A DNA stretch of 64,000 bases from Epiperipatus broadwayi (Eukaryota; Onychophora; Udeonychophora; Euonychophora; Peripatidae): positions 2,005,677 through 2,069,676 of the forward strand of contig JAQFVV010012405.1 of the NCBI GenBank assembly GCA_028023455.1, read 5' to 3'. Positions 1 through 11,423 of the stretch are shown here, in pieces. How positions within the stretch are numbered: the stretch's first letter is position 1; each line of letters opens with the position of its first letter. A model generated the notes under the pieces. That model saw only the letters and a program-made list of their open reading frames with translations, was not told where the DNA came from and did not search any database. The translations under genes and the position numbers were made by a program.

Positions 1-1920
1 ATCCAATGGATTGATGTTGGTTTGGCTGCGAACTTTTGGCCTAAGGTTAAATAAGGGATAGAACATTTTCTTTTCAAATACAATCTATGTAGTCTATTCA
101 TACTCGATGATCTTAATAAAATATTAAAATAAATATAAATTTCATCTGTGTAGATGATTTAAAATTTTAAAATAATAAGTTAAATTAAAAGAATGTTAAA
201 ATCTAAAATAATATTATTATTCCTCAAAATTTAAAATGATTCAAAATTTATATGTGCGTAAATAAATATTGTTTTTGTGCTAATTACTGGCAGTGGCTTT
301 TATTTTTTTATATATACAAACTAAACAAGTTATTTCTTATCTGTGCATCTCCACTGAGCTAGTGACAATGGGCTAATGGTCTGAATATTTAAATAAAGTG
401 GAATCTTAATAGCGCGTATCTGCCTACTTTATAAATTTTTCTAGGCTCAAATGCCTAGATGGCGCCCTTGTAGTGCAGATTGTGGTTAGATTCGTAGACT
501 TCTGGCCTCCAAATTTCTTTTGGATCGTTATAATATATATATATCATAACTAAATAGTACTTTCCTCAGAGCTCTTCTTAAATCATAAAAATTAATGAAG
601 TATTCTCATGCTCTAAAAATAAAATTCCTTTGGAGTGTCATGGTATATATGAAATTCCATGTGGAATTTGTTTACACTAATACCTTGGACAGAACAATCA
701 GAATAAATATAAGAAAGGAAAAACACATTTTGGCAGTTAGGCAAAAATCTAATTCATCAGTCATCACCCATTAAATTTACTATCCATGACATCAATTTTA
801 ATAAAACCCATTATGGGAAAAATTGGACAATATGACCAGCAGAGACTGCTAAGAGAAGCTGTAGAGATTTTTAAATCGCCGAAGAGCATAAATGAAAAGT
901 ATCTAATTCAAGAAAATTAATATTTGGAAAAAGCTATTAGAGGATAAAACATTTTTTAAGACTTCTCAATCAATAGAATTTGAGAATGAAAAAATAATGG
1001 TTTTAAATCGCATCACACATTCTTATGATTTGAGAAAGAAGCTCTAGTGAAATGTCAGCTACTACCTTATATTTTTATTACATGGAAGCCCCAAAAATAA
1101 TACTATGAATTTATTATTTATCCAAGAAAATATTAGAATTAATATATTTGTATGTGGTTACAGGGTATAGTAACATGCCATTGATTAAACTAGTCATTTA
1201 TCCACATTTTCAAAAATATCCCACCTTACTAATGGATAAATTGGACAATTGTACATACTATTAACAAAGTATGTATGAAGGTACATGCATAGAAAAAATA
1301 TATATAAAGACTAACTAAAGGAAATGCATAAAATACAAACTAAATTACCTATATGTAAAACTACTTTTATATTTCAATCAGAGGATTGGTTTTCATCAGA
1401 AAGAAAGAATACAGTAAAATGGTGGTGTTCAAAAATTACATATGCAACATATTTAACAAAAACAATTTACTGGTTAAAAGATTTTACAAATTTTAAGCAA
1501 CCAATGGCAAATTTATTTTAGTATACATTTGAAAGAAAAAAAAAGCATTATTCACTAGTCAAATTACGCAGAGGATGGTAAACTTAATTTAAAAAGTACA
1601 CCCCCCCCAAAAAAAAAAACATATATGATTGTATAAATATGTGTGTGTATACACAAAAATTATTCCATATTCATTAAAATTTGGATAAAAAATTAAATGA
1701 AATACTTATACATCTTAACTAAATATAGATAGTACAAACTAAAATACATATATATTAATAATAATGAAATGTTAATTTTGGAGATGTAGATATCTAAAAT
1801 TCCTTAAATAAATGTCAATATAAAAAGATAATAAAACCAATGTATTAGGTAATTTAAAAATGTGATAGTTTTTACATTTAAGTTCATTCTATATGGATAT
1901 AACATCTTGAATTTAAAATT
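1..1920. other. AT-rich sequence, no gene seen
   Basis: Short ORFs only, none resembling a known family. There is a somewhat more GC-rich patch around 410-520 (GCGCGTATCTGCC, GATGGCGCCC) that may be an old dispersed repeat, and homopolymer runs of C and A near 1600. No reliable coding, RNA or mobile feature can be supported. Confidence 0.5.
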
Positions 1921-1983
1921 AAAAAAACTTTTCTTTTGTTTTCTCTTGTAGAAGAAAAATCATTCTGCAATATCATTACTCTC

Positions 1984-2500
1984 AAATTATCGACTGATCT
2001 GGTAGATTAAAATATTTTGATATTGGTCTGTCTTCATTCTTATGCAAAATATCAAATCTATGGTTAGTTATTCTAACATGTAGATTGTTTCTTGATTCAC
2101 CTACATAGTAGTTCAAACTTTATTACACTATTAAATATATTAAATTTATATTTTTACAAGTGACCTAGGAATATAGCATTTAAAATTATTACTAGTGCTT
2201 TGGACCACTTTTGTCACTAAAATGTTTGCATGTAAGACAGCTTTTATCATTACATGGATAACAATCTTTTTCTGATATAGAATTGTTAATCAAATTTGTT
2301 TTAACAAGTATATCTTTAAGTGATCTATGTCTTCAATATTCAACCTTAGGCGGATTGGAAAAAATAGATCTTAAATCTGAAGAACTTAATATGTTGAAAT
2401 GCTTTTCCAATATACAGTTAATATTAGGTAAGTCATTATTAAAACAACCAATGGTGGAATATCTGTTTCTTGTTCTTCTTAGGTAAAAGGAGTTTCTTTT
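1984..2500 (-). pseudogene. Penelope-like element remnant: RT C-terminus, linker and GIY-YIG endonuclease
   Basis: Reading the minus strand downward from about 2500, frames with stops and shifts give: a stretch LPNINCILEKHFNIL then SSSDLRSIFSNPPKVEY (the thumb region that follows the PLE reverse transcriptase core); RHRSLKDILVKTNL; a Cys cluster CYPCNDKSCLTCKHF (the CX2CX4CX2C-like linker); and, after further stops, NLIYLIV then YYVGESRNNLHVRITNHRFD followed by RPISKYFNLPDQ, which is a GIY-YIG nuclease with the YVGE(S/T) and R...H positions. This order of RT end, Cys linker and GIY-YIG is specific to Penelope-like retroelements. The catalytic RT core is not visible upstream. The copy is dead, with several stops and frameshifts, and is a different family from the one at 7.1-7.8 kb. 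Confidence 0.8.
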
Positions 2501-3185
2501 TTTCAATTACAGAAGAATTTATTATTGTATTATCCACCAATATTTTAGAATAATTCATATTCAATCTATTATATAGAACTTTATTTTTTTTTTTGTCAAA
2601 TATGTTGCATATATAATTTTTTATTGTTCGGTGTTCTAAAAAAAAAAAATCATACATATAAATTATTATAAAATATCTTTATAAAAAAAATCCATATATC
2701 ATATATGTATCACTCATATTCATGATTACTTACTTAATCAAATATATAATATGAAAAAAAAAACATATAAATGAAAGTTATTTACTGAATTTTAATCAAA
2801 CAGATTTCATGTTTTCATTTATAATTATAATAAAATACTTATAATGAAATATAAAATTAAATTCCATAAATTTATATTAACTGATAACAAACACGAAAAC
2901 TATCAATATAAATGATAAAATGTTTTCACCTGATCAAAATATTTTTATTATCTAATTATTTTGTCTGCCTTCAAGCAAACACCATATATAGGTAAATATC
3001 ATTTATCTAAACACCTTTAATTCAAAAACTTATTAGCCAAACAAAATTATAAAGAATGGTTTTGATTATTGTCACCCAAAATATTTTATGTTGATACAAA
3101 CATAAGCCAGACTTTTAATGTAGAACATCTTTATCAAAAGACTAAAATTTATTATAATAAGCCTAAGTATATATATCATTAAAAA
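2501..3185. other. AT-rich sequence, no gene seen
   Basis: Very AT-rich, with poly-A and poly-T runs. It lies just upstream (in element sense) of the Penelope-like remnant, where RT core sequence would be expected, but I could not find its motifs here. Confidence 0.4.
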
Positions 3186-3312
3186 TTAAAATACCAATTC
3201 TCGTTAAGAGGAATTCTATTGGCTTTTACATTAATGGCATATTTTGCATTGATTATTTTTATAATTTTTCAATGGACAAATGATTTTGGCATTATCGGGT
3301 TAAAACAAATGA
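3186..3312 (-). repeat. Dispersed repeat, copy 1 (inverted relative to 4065-4190)
   Basis: The reverse complement shares several blocks in the same order with 4065-4190: ATGCCAAAATCATTTGTC, TTAATGTAA, and AATTGGTATTTTAATTT at the end. The two copies lie about 0.9 kb apart in opposite orientation. No coding content is evident. It is likely an old short interspersed element of unknown class. Confidence 0.5.
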
Positions 3313-4064
3313 CCATGCTCAAAAAATATAAAACTATGTACACTATTGTTTTTAACCCTATTGTAATAATCTGATGTGTTATTCTGGTCTTTTAATTCAC
3401 TCTCCCCCCTCCCACAATATGTAGCAAGACAAATTTGGAAATCCAGAGCATAAAACAACATCATATTCTCGATCTTATTTACATTATAGTTAATAAATCT
3501 TTAAAAATAAATGATATCTGCATTAAATTCGATATTCATAAGAGAGATTATTTTCTGTGTAAATTGGTTATATGTATACCAACCCAGGGTTTCTTAAGAG
3601 ACATTATATTTAAATTTTTTAATTTGCTTGTCAAGAATAATTTTAGAATGTCAAACTATTTTTGTAATTCTTTACATTATTCTTCCTCCCAAATATAAAT
3701 TTTCAAAATTTTAAATAAAAAGGTTTATAAACCTGCCATTTAACAATGAATCGGAATATTTGATAACAGATATAGGTAACTTCTAATATTTAATGGCTTT
3801 ATACATGTCTAGTCTTTAATTTTAAATCAATAAATTTATCATTGTTTTCATATTCTTTCATTAGCTTCAGAATAATGACATTAGGTGATTGGTTTATGTA
3901 CGGGATTGCTAGATTTGTAACGCTAGATATTATGGAGAGATCTTAGCAAGTTTAAAGACTAGAATTGCATTTTAGTTGATTATAATAGGTCTGAAAACAA
4001 TAGTGCCCATACTTTTTTTTTTAGCATGAGAAGAAGACAGCCATTTATTTAAGCCTATTGATGC

Positions 4065-4190
4065 CAAAATCATTTGTCTGGAGAAAAATAATTAAAACAT
4101 AAAATAAAAGATTACAGATAAACAATGCAATACAAGTTATTAATGTAACAGTCAATAATAATCCTTTAACAAAAATTGGTATTTTAATTT
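4065..4190 (+). repeat. Dispersed repeat, copy 2 (inverted relative to 3186-3312)
   Basis: Same blocks as the copy at 3186-3312 but on the plus strand: GATGCCAAAATCATTTGTCT, TTAATGTAACAG, AAATTGGTATTTTAATTT. Divergence and small indels suggest age. Confidence 0.5.
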
Positions 4191-4202
4191 ATTATAAGTA
4201 TA

Positions 4203-4359
4203 TATATAATATAGGGGTTTGAACATAGACTTTCAATCTCCTTTCAGCCATCTACTCTATCTCATACACCTGATACATATGACCATAAGATAAATCATTT
4301 CTAATATACATATTTCATGCTGAACCAGCACTCGTCATTTGGTCCTGATCATCTCCCTT

Positions 4360-4360
<1 letters not shown>
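4203..4360 (+). repeat. Direct repeat copy 1
   Basis: Shares its order of blocks with 4653-4795: ATAATATAG then GATTTGA/GGTTTGA, CAGCCATC(C/T)ACTCTATCT, ATGCTGAACCAG, GGTCC(A/T)GAT and ATCTCCC. A partial third copy (AGACTTCAATCT, CTTCAGCCATCCAT) lies at about 4430-4490. Confidence 0.6.

Positions 4361-4396
<36 letters not shown>
4360..4396. repeat. (CA)n/(TA)n microsatellite
   Basis: A run of CA dinucleotides passing directly into TA dinucleotides. Confidence 0.95.
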
Positions 4397-4652
4397 AATC
4401 AATGCTTAGTTTCTTATTAAGACAGCAAATCAGACTTCCAATGGACAGACTTCAATCTACTCCAACTCTTCAGCCATCCATATCATTGAAAATCTAATGA
4501 TGGAATATCCCAATCTTGTTAATGCCAATATTGTCATACTCATGTTTATGTACATGACCTAACCCATTTAAATACACAGAAGAAAGATGGGCAGGATACA
4601 GGCTGAATTTGTAACATTTTAAATACACATGTTTTACATATGTAGAATCTAG

Positions 4653-4795
4653 ATATAATATAGAGGATTTGACCACAGACCTTCAAGCTCCCTTCAGCCA
4701 TCCACTCTATCTAAATGATCTCCACTACAAGTATTTTATGCTGAACCAGTATTTATCAGTTGGTCCAGATCCCCATCTCCCCCGTGCATTATGGT
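4653..4795 (+). repeat. Direct repeat copy 2
   Basis: Second copy of the unit at 4203-4360, about 450 bp downstream in the same orientation, diverged by substitutions and by loss of the middle portion. Confidence 0.6.
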
Positions 4796-4898
4796 TTACT
4801 ATAATAAATGCTTCATATCAAAGTCTGGCTTACATTTTTTTACATTTTAAGAGTATTATTTTTTAATTGCGCACACCTTCTTCTGGAATATACTTCAT

Positions 4899-5243
4899 TA
4901 TGGACTCATTTTGGCAGAAATAATAATAATAAAAGGAAATAAATTTATGTGTTTGAAAAGAAAGGTTTTTAATAAATGTATTATCCCAGTTCTTACTTAT
5001 GGATCTGAGATTTTAACACTTATCAGAAGAGTATTTCAAAATCTTCAGATCATTTTGTGTAATATAGTGACAAATGCTAGAAGTAACAAGAAAAGATTGA
5101 AAATGAAATACATGCATAGAGAATAAAGGTATCACTGGCCATTGAAAAAAATTAAAGGAATGAAATGGAGCTGGGCTGAGTATATTACTAGAACAGATAA
5201 CAATAGTTGACCTTCATCCTTCAATGGATTGATTATGTTGAAA
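4899..5243 (+). mobile_element. RTE non-LTR retrotransposon, 3'-end fragment
   Basis: It matches the last part of the RTE family present at 8-11, 25-27 and 38-45 kb. It opens in the segment that reads SAFGRNN in other copies and continues through CLKRKVFNKCI and PVLTYGSE. The rest is shortened and frameshifted and ends near CAATGGATTGATTATG, the family's CAGTGGATTGATAATGG 3' end. All RT and endonuclease catalytic regions are missing, as expected of a strongly 5'-truncated insertion. Confidence 0.8.
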
Positions 5244-5259
5244 ATGAAGACGATGATTT

Positions 5260-7055
5260 TAAAACTTCATATGTGTGGGATTTTTGTTAATTTTGAACTG
5301 TTGCAATTGTCTACCTAGCAGGAGACATGATGATCCCATCCTCAGCTATCTATATAATATAATATGTATTTATATATTTTTTTCGGATTGATGCTTTTTT
5401 CCTTCATAAAAATTATAAATGAACAATCAAAATGTTGGCTTTTTAATTTTTATTTATATATTGATCCAGAAAAGATGAGTTTTTACAAGAAAAGTTATGC
5501 AACATACCAGTATTGAAATTTACTTTATAAATTTAGAGAGCGAAAGTATATAATTATAAAAAATATTTATTAAAGTGAATTACTATACAAAATTAATATA
5601 TTTTAATAATGGCAATAATAACTCCATCAATAGACAAGATGCCTGCTTTGACATCTCCAAACGTTGGACTATCTAGTTCATTTGCATACACTTTGCATAC
5701 TGTTTTATTTCCTTACCCTATTTCTTCGTTCTGCAGCTCACAGTACCGCTATGAATATGAGACAAAAGGCCTCGAAAGTGCTTAGCGTGTAATAATTTCT
5801 GTGTATCTTGATAGCTTCACATTCAAGTGTGTCATATGCTTTGTTAATTTTGTATATTAAATTATCGAATGAGAAGTTTTAAAATCTTTAATATTTTACA
5901 AAGTGAATTAGTAAACTCATTTGAAATATAAATACCACTGATTTGAGCTGGAAGTAGTAGTATTGAAATATGCTAATACTAACAATGCCTACATCTTTCC
6001 ACTTTTTTAGAGAATTTTTTAACATTAATACCAAAAAGAAAAATTTACATTGTCATTCTTGGGAATTGTCTCATTTATTTATCTATTTTTTTACATCTTG
6101 ATTAAAAAGTAATGTTTGCCTTCTGCCAAATGGCCACAAGGGGAGTGAATGATTGAATGTAGTTTGTACTGGAATATGTAAATATATTCAAATAGCTCAT
6201 GTTTATAAAAAATTCAAGCACCAGAAGGGCCAATATTGGAATTGATCCTAGGATTCCGCATTCCATTACTGCACTAAACTGCACAAGGCAAAAAAAAAAA
6301 AGTGCCTGGAAATGAAATTGGGGTCTTTCACGTTCAAAGCATGAAAAATAGTTTTAAAGGCATATATTCTGAACAATGTTGTGGCTGAAAGAGTTCTAAT
6401 AATCTAATCTATAATTAGCGCTACCACGTGGGTAAAAGACAGCTTTGTGCACGATAAATTTTACCCCCCCCTACATGAAATAAAATATGTAAAATTAATT
6501 CTATAAAATTTTATTTAATAAAAGTTATAGAAACAGTAGAACATTGAAAAATTATAAATTATTTACTCCTTTACTTTTTTATTTATATATTAACTCTCCA
6601 AATATTTTCTTCTAAATGGTAAATAAGACAATATAAATTCTGAAAACTTGGAAGCAGATTAATCTTTAGCAAAATTGTTATTAACTATCCAAGTAATAGA
6701 GTTTTCAACTAATTTTTATGTTCAGAGTTTTTGGTCAAGCGCCTAGTTTAAAATTTACTTAAAATCAAAGTTTCACATTTTTTACTCCCAAAATCCCAAC
6801 TTTCTTCAGACTGGTGAGATCAGAGTAAACTAATATAAATCTTTTACAAATAGAAAAAGAAATACACTTAGGACCCAACGATAAGAATAGTAATTTAACA
6901 GTTTAATGCAAACAATTAATTACACATATAAAAAAAATTACCATACATATTTGAAATCAAACCTGATAAATATATCATCTTATTCAGAGCCAGCCTGAGG
7001 GCAGTGGCAAAGGCCTTGCGAGCCTGCATAATTTAGTCTTTTGTAAAAGTCAAAA
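5260..7055. other. AT-rich sequence, no gene seen
   Basis: No recognisable gene. Small GC-richer patches around 5630-5830, 6230-6340 and 6990-7020 may be old dispersed repeats. The open frames present are short and unlike any family I know. Confidence 0.4.
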
Positions 7056-7059
7056 CATA

Positions 7060-7805
7060 AATCAAAATATGTTATCTACTTGCTAAATGTAAAACATATA
7101 CAATCCACACACACAAACTTCTTTATATATCTTGATTTATTATAATATGAACTATTATACACCAAGGTTTCTACTATATTATTTTATAGTTTTTATCAAG
7201 GAACAACTAAAAAATACATTAAAAAAAAACAATAAATACAAATATTCCACAATACATATAACAAAACACAAATACCTCTTACCTTAAACCTTTTCTGACA
7301 AACAATCTTAACTTTTCATTACATTTGTTTCTTAAATACCTTTCTTAAAATAATTCACTATAATTATTTATTAAATCAACTTATTATGCTCTTTTTTTCA
7401 ATTAACATCCTATTTATTACAGGTTTCATTTCATTAATATAAATTCCTTCTTTTATAATTCTTTCATAATACGATCTAATACATTCCAAAGGTTCTCTTT
7501 TAAAACTTTCATATTTAAATTTACTCATATGACCATAAACTACAGAATTTTTATTATTTAAATGCTGGTTTAATCTTGTTGCCAATTTATTCTTTGTAGT
7601 TCTAACATATGACATTTCTTTATTAGCATTAAAATCATCTAAACATTTTATAATATAAACCGAATTTATAACTTCTAAATTATTTCAATCATTATCATTA
7701 TTAATTAACAAATTTAAAGATTTTTTTCTTTTTATAAACAGGACAAATATTATATTTTTTATTAATCATATTAAATAATTTCCTAATTTTAACATACCTT
7801 TTGAA
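7060..7805 (-). mobile_element. Penelope-like element (family 2), minus-strand copy, 5'-truncated
   Basis: The minus strand carries the C-terminal GIY-YIG region (see the separate entry) and about 300 bp of 3' flank (7060-7375). That flank aligns with sequence following the plus-strand copy at 11180-11423 and 19585-19705, for example TTCCTTGATAAA and AAATAATATAGT. The upstream (5') end at about 7800 meets the plus-strand copy head to head. Reverse transcriptase is absent, so the copy is 5'-truncated. Confidence 0.75.
7376..7745 (-). pseudogene. GIY-YIG endonuclease region of Penelope-like element (family 2)
   Basis: With one frameshift and one stop upstream, the minus strand reads KKSLNLLINND, then NSVYIIKCLDDFNANKEM and YVRTTKNKLATRLNQHLN, then CIRSYYERIIKEGIYINEMK. 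These correspond to the GIY-YIG pattern: VYxIxC, then YVGxT with Gly replaced by Arg here, then KLxxRLxxH, and a later Glu-bearing helix. The last 79 codons (7376-7615) are uninterrupted. Preceding residues resemble the linker of PLE proteins. The G-to-R change in YVG and the missing RT suggest a dead copy. Confidence 0.75.
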
Positions 7806-7947
7806 AGATTGAAACCAACATTTAAATGATAAAAATTCTGCAGCGTATGGTCATATGAATAAATTTAAACATAAAGAATGCATTAGATCATATTATGAAA
7901 GAATTATAAAAGAAGGAATTTATATAGATCATATTATGAAAGAATTC
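7806..7947 (+). mobile_element. Penelope-like element (family 2), plus-strand copy, segment 1
   Basis: Reads RLKPTFK (degenerate RLNQHLN), then NSAAYGHMNKFKHKECIRSY and YERIIKEGIYI, collinear with the minus-strand copy but lacking about seven codons. The phrase TAGATCATATTATGAAAGAA is present twice (from 7884 and from 7925), just before the RTE insertion. The element resumes at 11180. Confidence 0.75.
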
Positions 7948-10900
7948 AACTAAATTGGCTGCAGAAAGGACTTTGCTATTAACTGAAAGATCTTTTGATT
8001 CCTCTTGGAGGCCTTACCAGAACTGAGCAGAGCAAATTCCTAATGTCCACTCCATACGTTCTTGTCATTGCAGTTGTTACTACTATGTGATTATTTATAT
8101 AGTATATGAACATGGATGGGTTGCTCACCAACATGTATTAGCCAGTATGGTGAGTTTATTCGTTTTTTACCTCTGAGTTTAAGATCAAGAAACCCCACTG
8201 TCTTTCTTCTTAGTTGCCTGATAAAGCACAATGAATGTATGCGTAAATGATAAATATTTTTCCAATAGATATATACAATCATGAAGACAAAAATAAATCA
8301 TGGCCCGTATTCCCAGGAGGCTGTAAAGTCACCAACCAAGGCAGCGATTGGTGGCCAAAGTCAGAGGGAATCCCCTGATGATGGACCTAGGCTGTCATTT
8401 GATGATGACTTTTTATTTAGGTACGTACAATTTCAGATCAATTTCAAGTAAAGGAAGATTCCAACAATTAGAAGAATTGTCTTATATTAAATGGGACATT
8501 ATTGGACTTTGTGAAGTTAGAAAAAAAGGTGAAGAGACAATTGATATAAAAAGTGGACATGAACTCTACTAGAAAGGCAGAAATATTAGAAATACAAGTG
8601 GAGTAGGATTCATTATAAATAAAAAGTGGAAGAACAACATTGTGGACATTGATGGTGTATCAGACAGAGTGGCAAGATTAGTTACACAATTTAATAGCAG
8701 ATACCAAATGCATATAATTCAGGTTTGTGCCCCAACAAGTTCTCATAATGATGAAGTAGTAAAAGATTTTTATATGGATGTACAAAAGGCTTTTGATCAG
8801 AGTAAACAACATTTTAAAATTGTTATGGGAGACTTTAATGCTAGAATTGGTAAACAAATGAAAGTGCTGTAGGAAAAATTTTGTTTATGGTAATAGAAAT
8901 GAGAGAGGATATAGACTTCTGGAGTTTGCAGAAAAAAAAAAATTTATATTATGAATTCTTTTTTTGGAAAAAAAATGTTAAAATGAAATGAACATGGAAG
9001 CATCCAAATGAAGGTACAATGGAATTGGATTATATTTTGACTAACAGAAAATACATATTTCAAGATTGTAATGTTTTTAATAACACAGGAAGTGATCATC
9101 AATTAGTAAGTTGTAAGATAAGTGTTATTGCAAAACTAGAGAAACAAAAATTATTAAGAAAAACAATATTTACAATTGATATTTTCTAATCTTCAAAACA
9201 TTCTAATGAATTTAAATTAGAACTTACAAATCAGTTTCAAATATTAGTAGATTTTGAACATGATTCAGATTTGAATGAAATTAATAGGAAAATAAATGAT
9301 ACACTTTTAAATACTGCAACAAAGATAGCTGGTAGAGAAAACAGCAATTGACCAGGAAAAATTTCTACTGAGACTAAATAATTTATGAAGAAAAAAAGGT
9401 ATCTGAAGATATATTAAAATGATGCATTAAAAAGGATTGAATATCTTGAATTTTGTAAAATGGTGTGGAAAAGAGTTGAAAATGATATAAGAAAGTGTAA
9501 CTGTGAACTAGCATGGAAGTGGTAGAAGAGAATAAAAGCCGCAAGAGTGTAAAACAACAGTTTGGTATTGGTAGGAAATTTATATCTGCAATAAGAAAAA
9601 AAGATGGAATTATTACTAAAAAGAGAGATGACATCATGAAATGGGTAGGAGTTCTATCAAGAATTATATAGTAATAAACAACAAGTACCCCCCCTATATC
9701 TATTATATTTTCTGAATTACCCAGAATTTTAAATGAACAAATGAGACAAGCAATTAAATTTATGAAGAAAGGAAATTCTCCAGGTAATGATGGAATTATA
9801 ATTGATATATTAAAAGAAGCAGGTGAAGAAATAGAATTTTTTTAGCAAAGTTATATACCAAATGTCTAAATGATAAAGATGTACCAGATGATTGATAGAA
9901 TGCAGTATTAATATTAATATTTTAAAAAGGTAATAAAGAACATATTAGAAATTACAGACCTATCAACATTTTATCAGTTTCATACAAAATTTTTATCAAG
10001 ATAATTACAACTTGTCTACAAAGAACATTGGATTTTCACCATCCAAGAGAACAACCTGAATTTAAAAGTGGTTTTAGTTCTGTAGATCATATCCAGGTAT
10101 TGAGAGAAGTTATAAAAACGACAAATGAATATGAGTTGTCATTATGCTTTGGATTTGTAGATTATGAAAAGGCATTTGATTGTATAAACATTTTTTCAGT
10201 GATTAAAGCAATGGATCATCAAGGTTTTGATTCAGGATATTGTCATATTTTAAAGAATATTTATAAAAATGCAATAGCAACAATTAGATTATATAATGAT
10301 ACTAGGAAAGTCAACATTGAGAAGGGTGTAAGATAGGTGACACCATATCTCCAAAACTTTTTACAGCAGTGCTGCAAGAAGTATTTTGTAGAATAAAATG
10401 GGAAACCAAAGGAGTAAAAATAAATGGGGATTATTTAAGTCATTTAGATTTTGCAGATGATGTAGTTGTTTTTGCAAATAATGCTTTAGAGCTTCAGAAA
10501 ATGTTGCAGGAGTTATCAGATGAAAATAGGACTAAAGATAAATGTTAAAAAGACTAAAGTAATGTTTAATCGATTTTCTCAAAATATGAAAATAAAGATT
10601 GATTATGATGATATCTTGGTCAGATTATTAATACAGATGGAAACATAATAGATGAAATTAATCAAAGAATTAAACTTGGTTGGAGTGCTTTTGGTAGAAA
10701 TAACTTGACACTAAAAGAAAATATGCCTATGTGTTTGAAAATGAAGGTTTTTAATAAATGTGTTTTACCAGTTTTTACTTATGAATCTGAGAAATAATAG
10801 AAGAGCAATACAGAGACTTTAGACCATGCAAAGAAGTATGGAGAGATGCATGTTGGGAATAACAAGAAGAGATTGAAAATGCAATATATGGGTAAGAGAA

Positions 10901-11179
10901 CAAACAGGTGTTACTGATCTCAATGAAAAAATTAAAAGACCGAACTGAAGTTGGGCTGGACATATTGCTAGAAGAGATAATAATAGATGGACAATTGAAA
11001 TCTTAAACTGGATTCCAAGAGATTGTTTAAGACCCAAAAAGTGACCACATGTGAAATGGATGGATGAAATAAGAAAATGTGCAGGGGTAATGTTGACAAG
11101 AGAAGCTAAAGATCAGAGAAGATGGATTGAATTTGGAGAGACATCCATCCTGCAGTGGATTGATAATGATTGATGATGG
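7948..11179 (+). mobile_element. RTE non-LTR retrotransposon, near full length, degenerate (copy A)
   Basis: Inserted within the plus-strand PLE copy. It contains the family 5' UTR (about 7964-8340, matching the reverse complement of 44790-45108), the endonuclease and RT regions, and the 3' end GGATTGATAATGATTGATGATGG. Flanks on both sides carry TGAAAGAATT, consistent with a target duplication of at least 10 bp. Many stops and frameshifts make it non-functional. Confidence 0.9.
8397..11165 (+). pseudogene. RTE endonuclease-reverse transcriptase, decayed (copy A)
   Basis: The broken frame shows apurinic-type endonuclease motifs (GTYNFRSISS; LCEVRKKGEE; VCAPTSS; GDFNARIG at about 8830-8853; later SDHQLV) and RT motifs (INILSVSYKIF; GFVDYEKAFD at about 10156-10185; LDFADDVVVFA at about 10447-10479, including the FADD catalytic pair). 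The C-terminal tail seen in RTE proteins follows (NRWTIEILNWIP, then WMDEIRKC). It is compared here with the nearly intact copy at 41.8-44.8 kb. Stops and indels run throughout. Confidence 0.88.
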
Positions 11180-11423
11180 TGAAAGAATTATAAAAGAAGT
11201 AATTTATATTAATGAAATGAAACCTATAATGAATAGAATATTAATCGAAAAAAAAAGAGCATAATATGTTGATTTCATTAAATAATTATAGGGAATTATT
11301 TTAAGAAAGGAATTTAAGAAATGAATGTAATGAAAAGTTAAGATTGTTTGTTAGACAAGGTTTAAGATAAGATATATTTGTATTTTGTTATATGTATTAT
11401 GGAAAATTAGTACTTATTTATTT
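11180..11423 (+). mobile_element. Penelope-like element (family 2), plus-strand copy, segment 2
   Basis: Continues the GIY-YIG C-terminus (ERIIKEVIYINEMKPIMN then RILIEKKRA and a stop) and the 3' non-coding part, collinear with the minus-strand copy at about 7240-7430. It is broken off at 11423 by the Ty3/Gypsy insertion and resumes at 19585. Confidence 0.8.
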
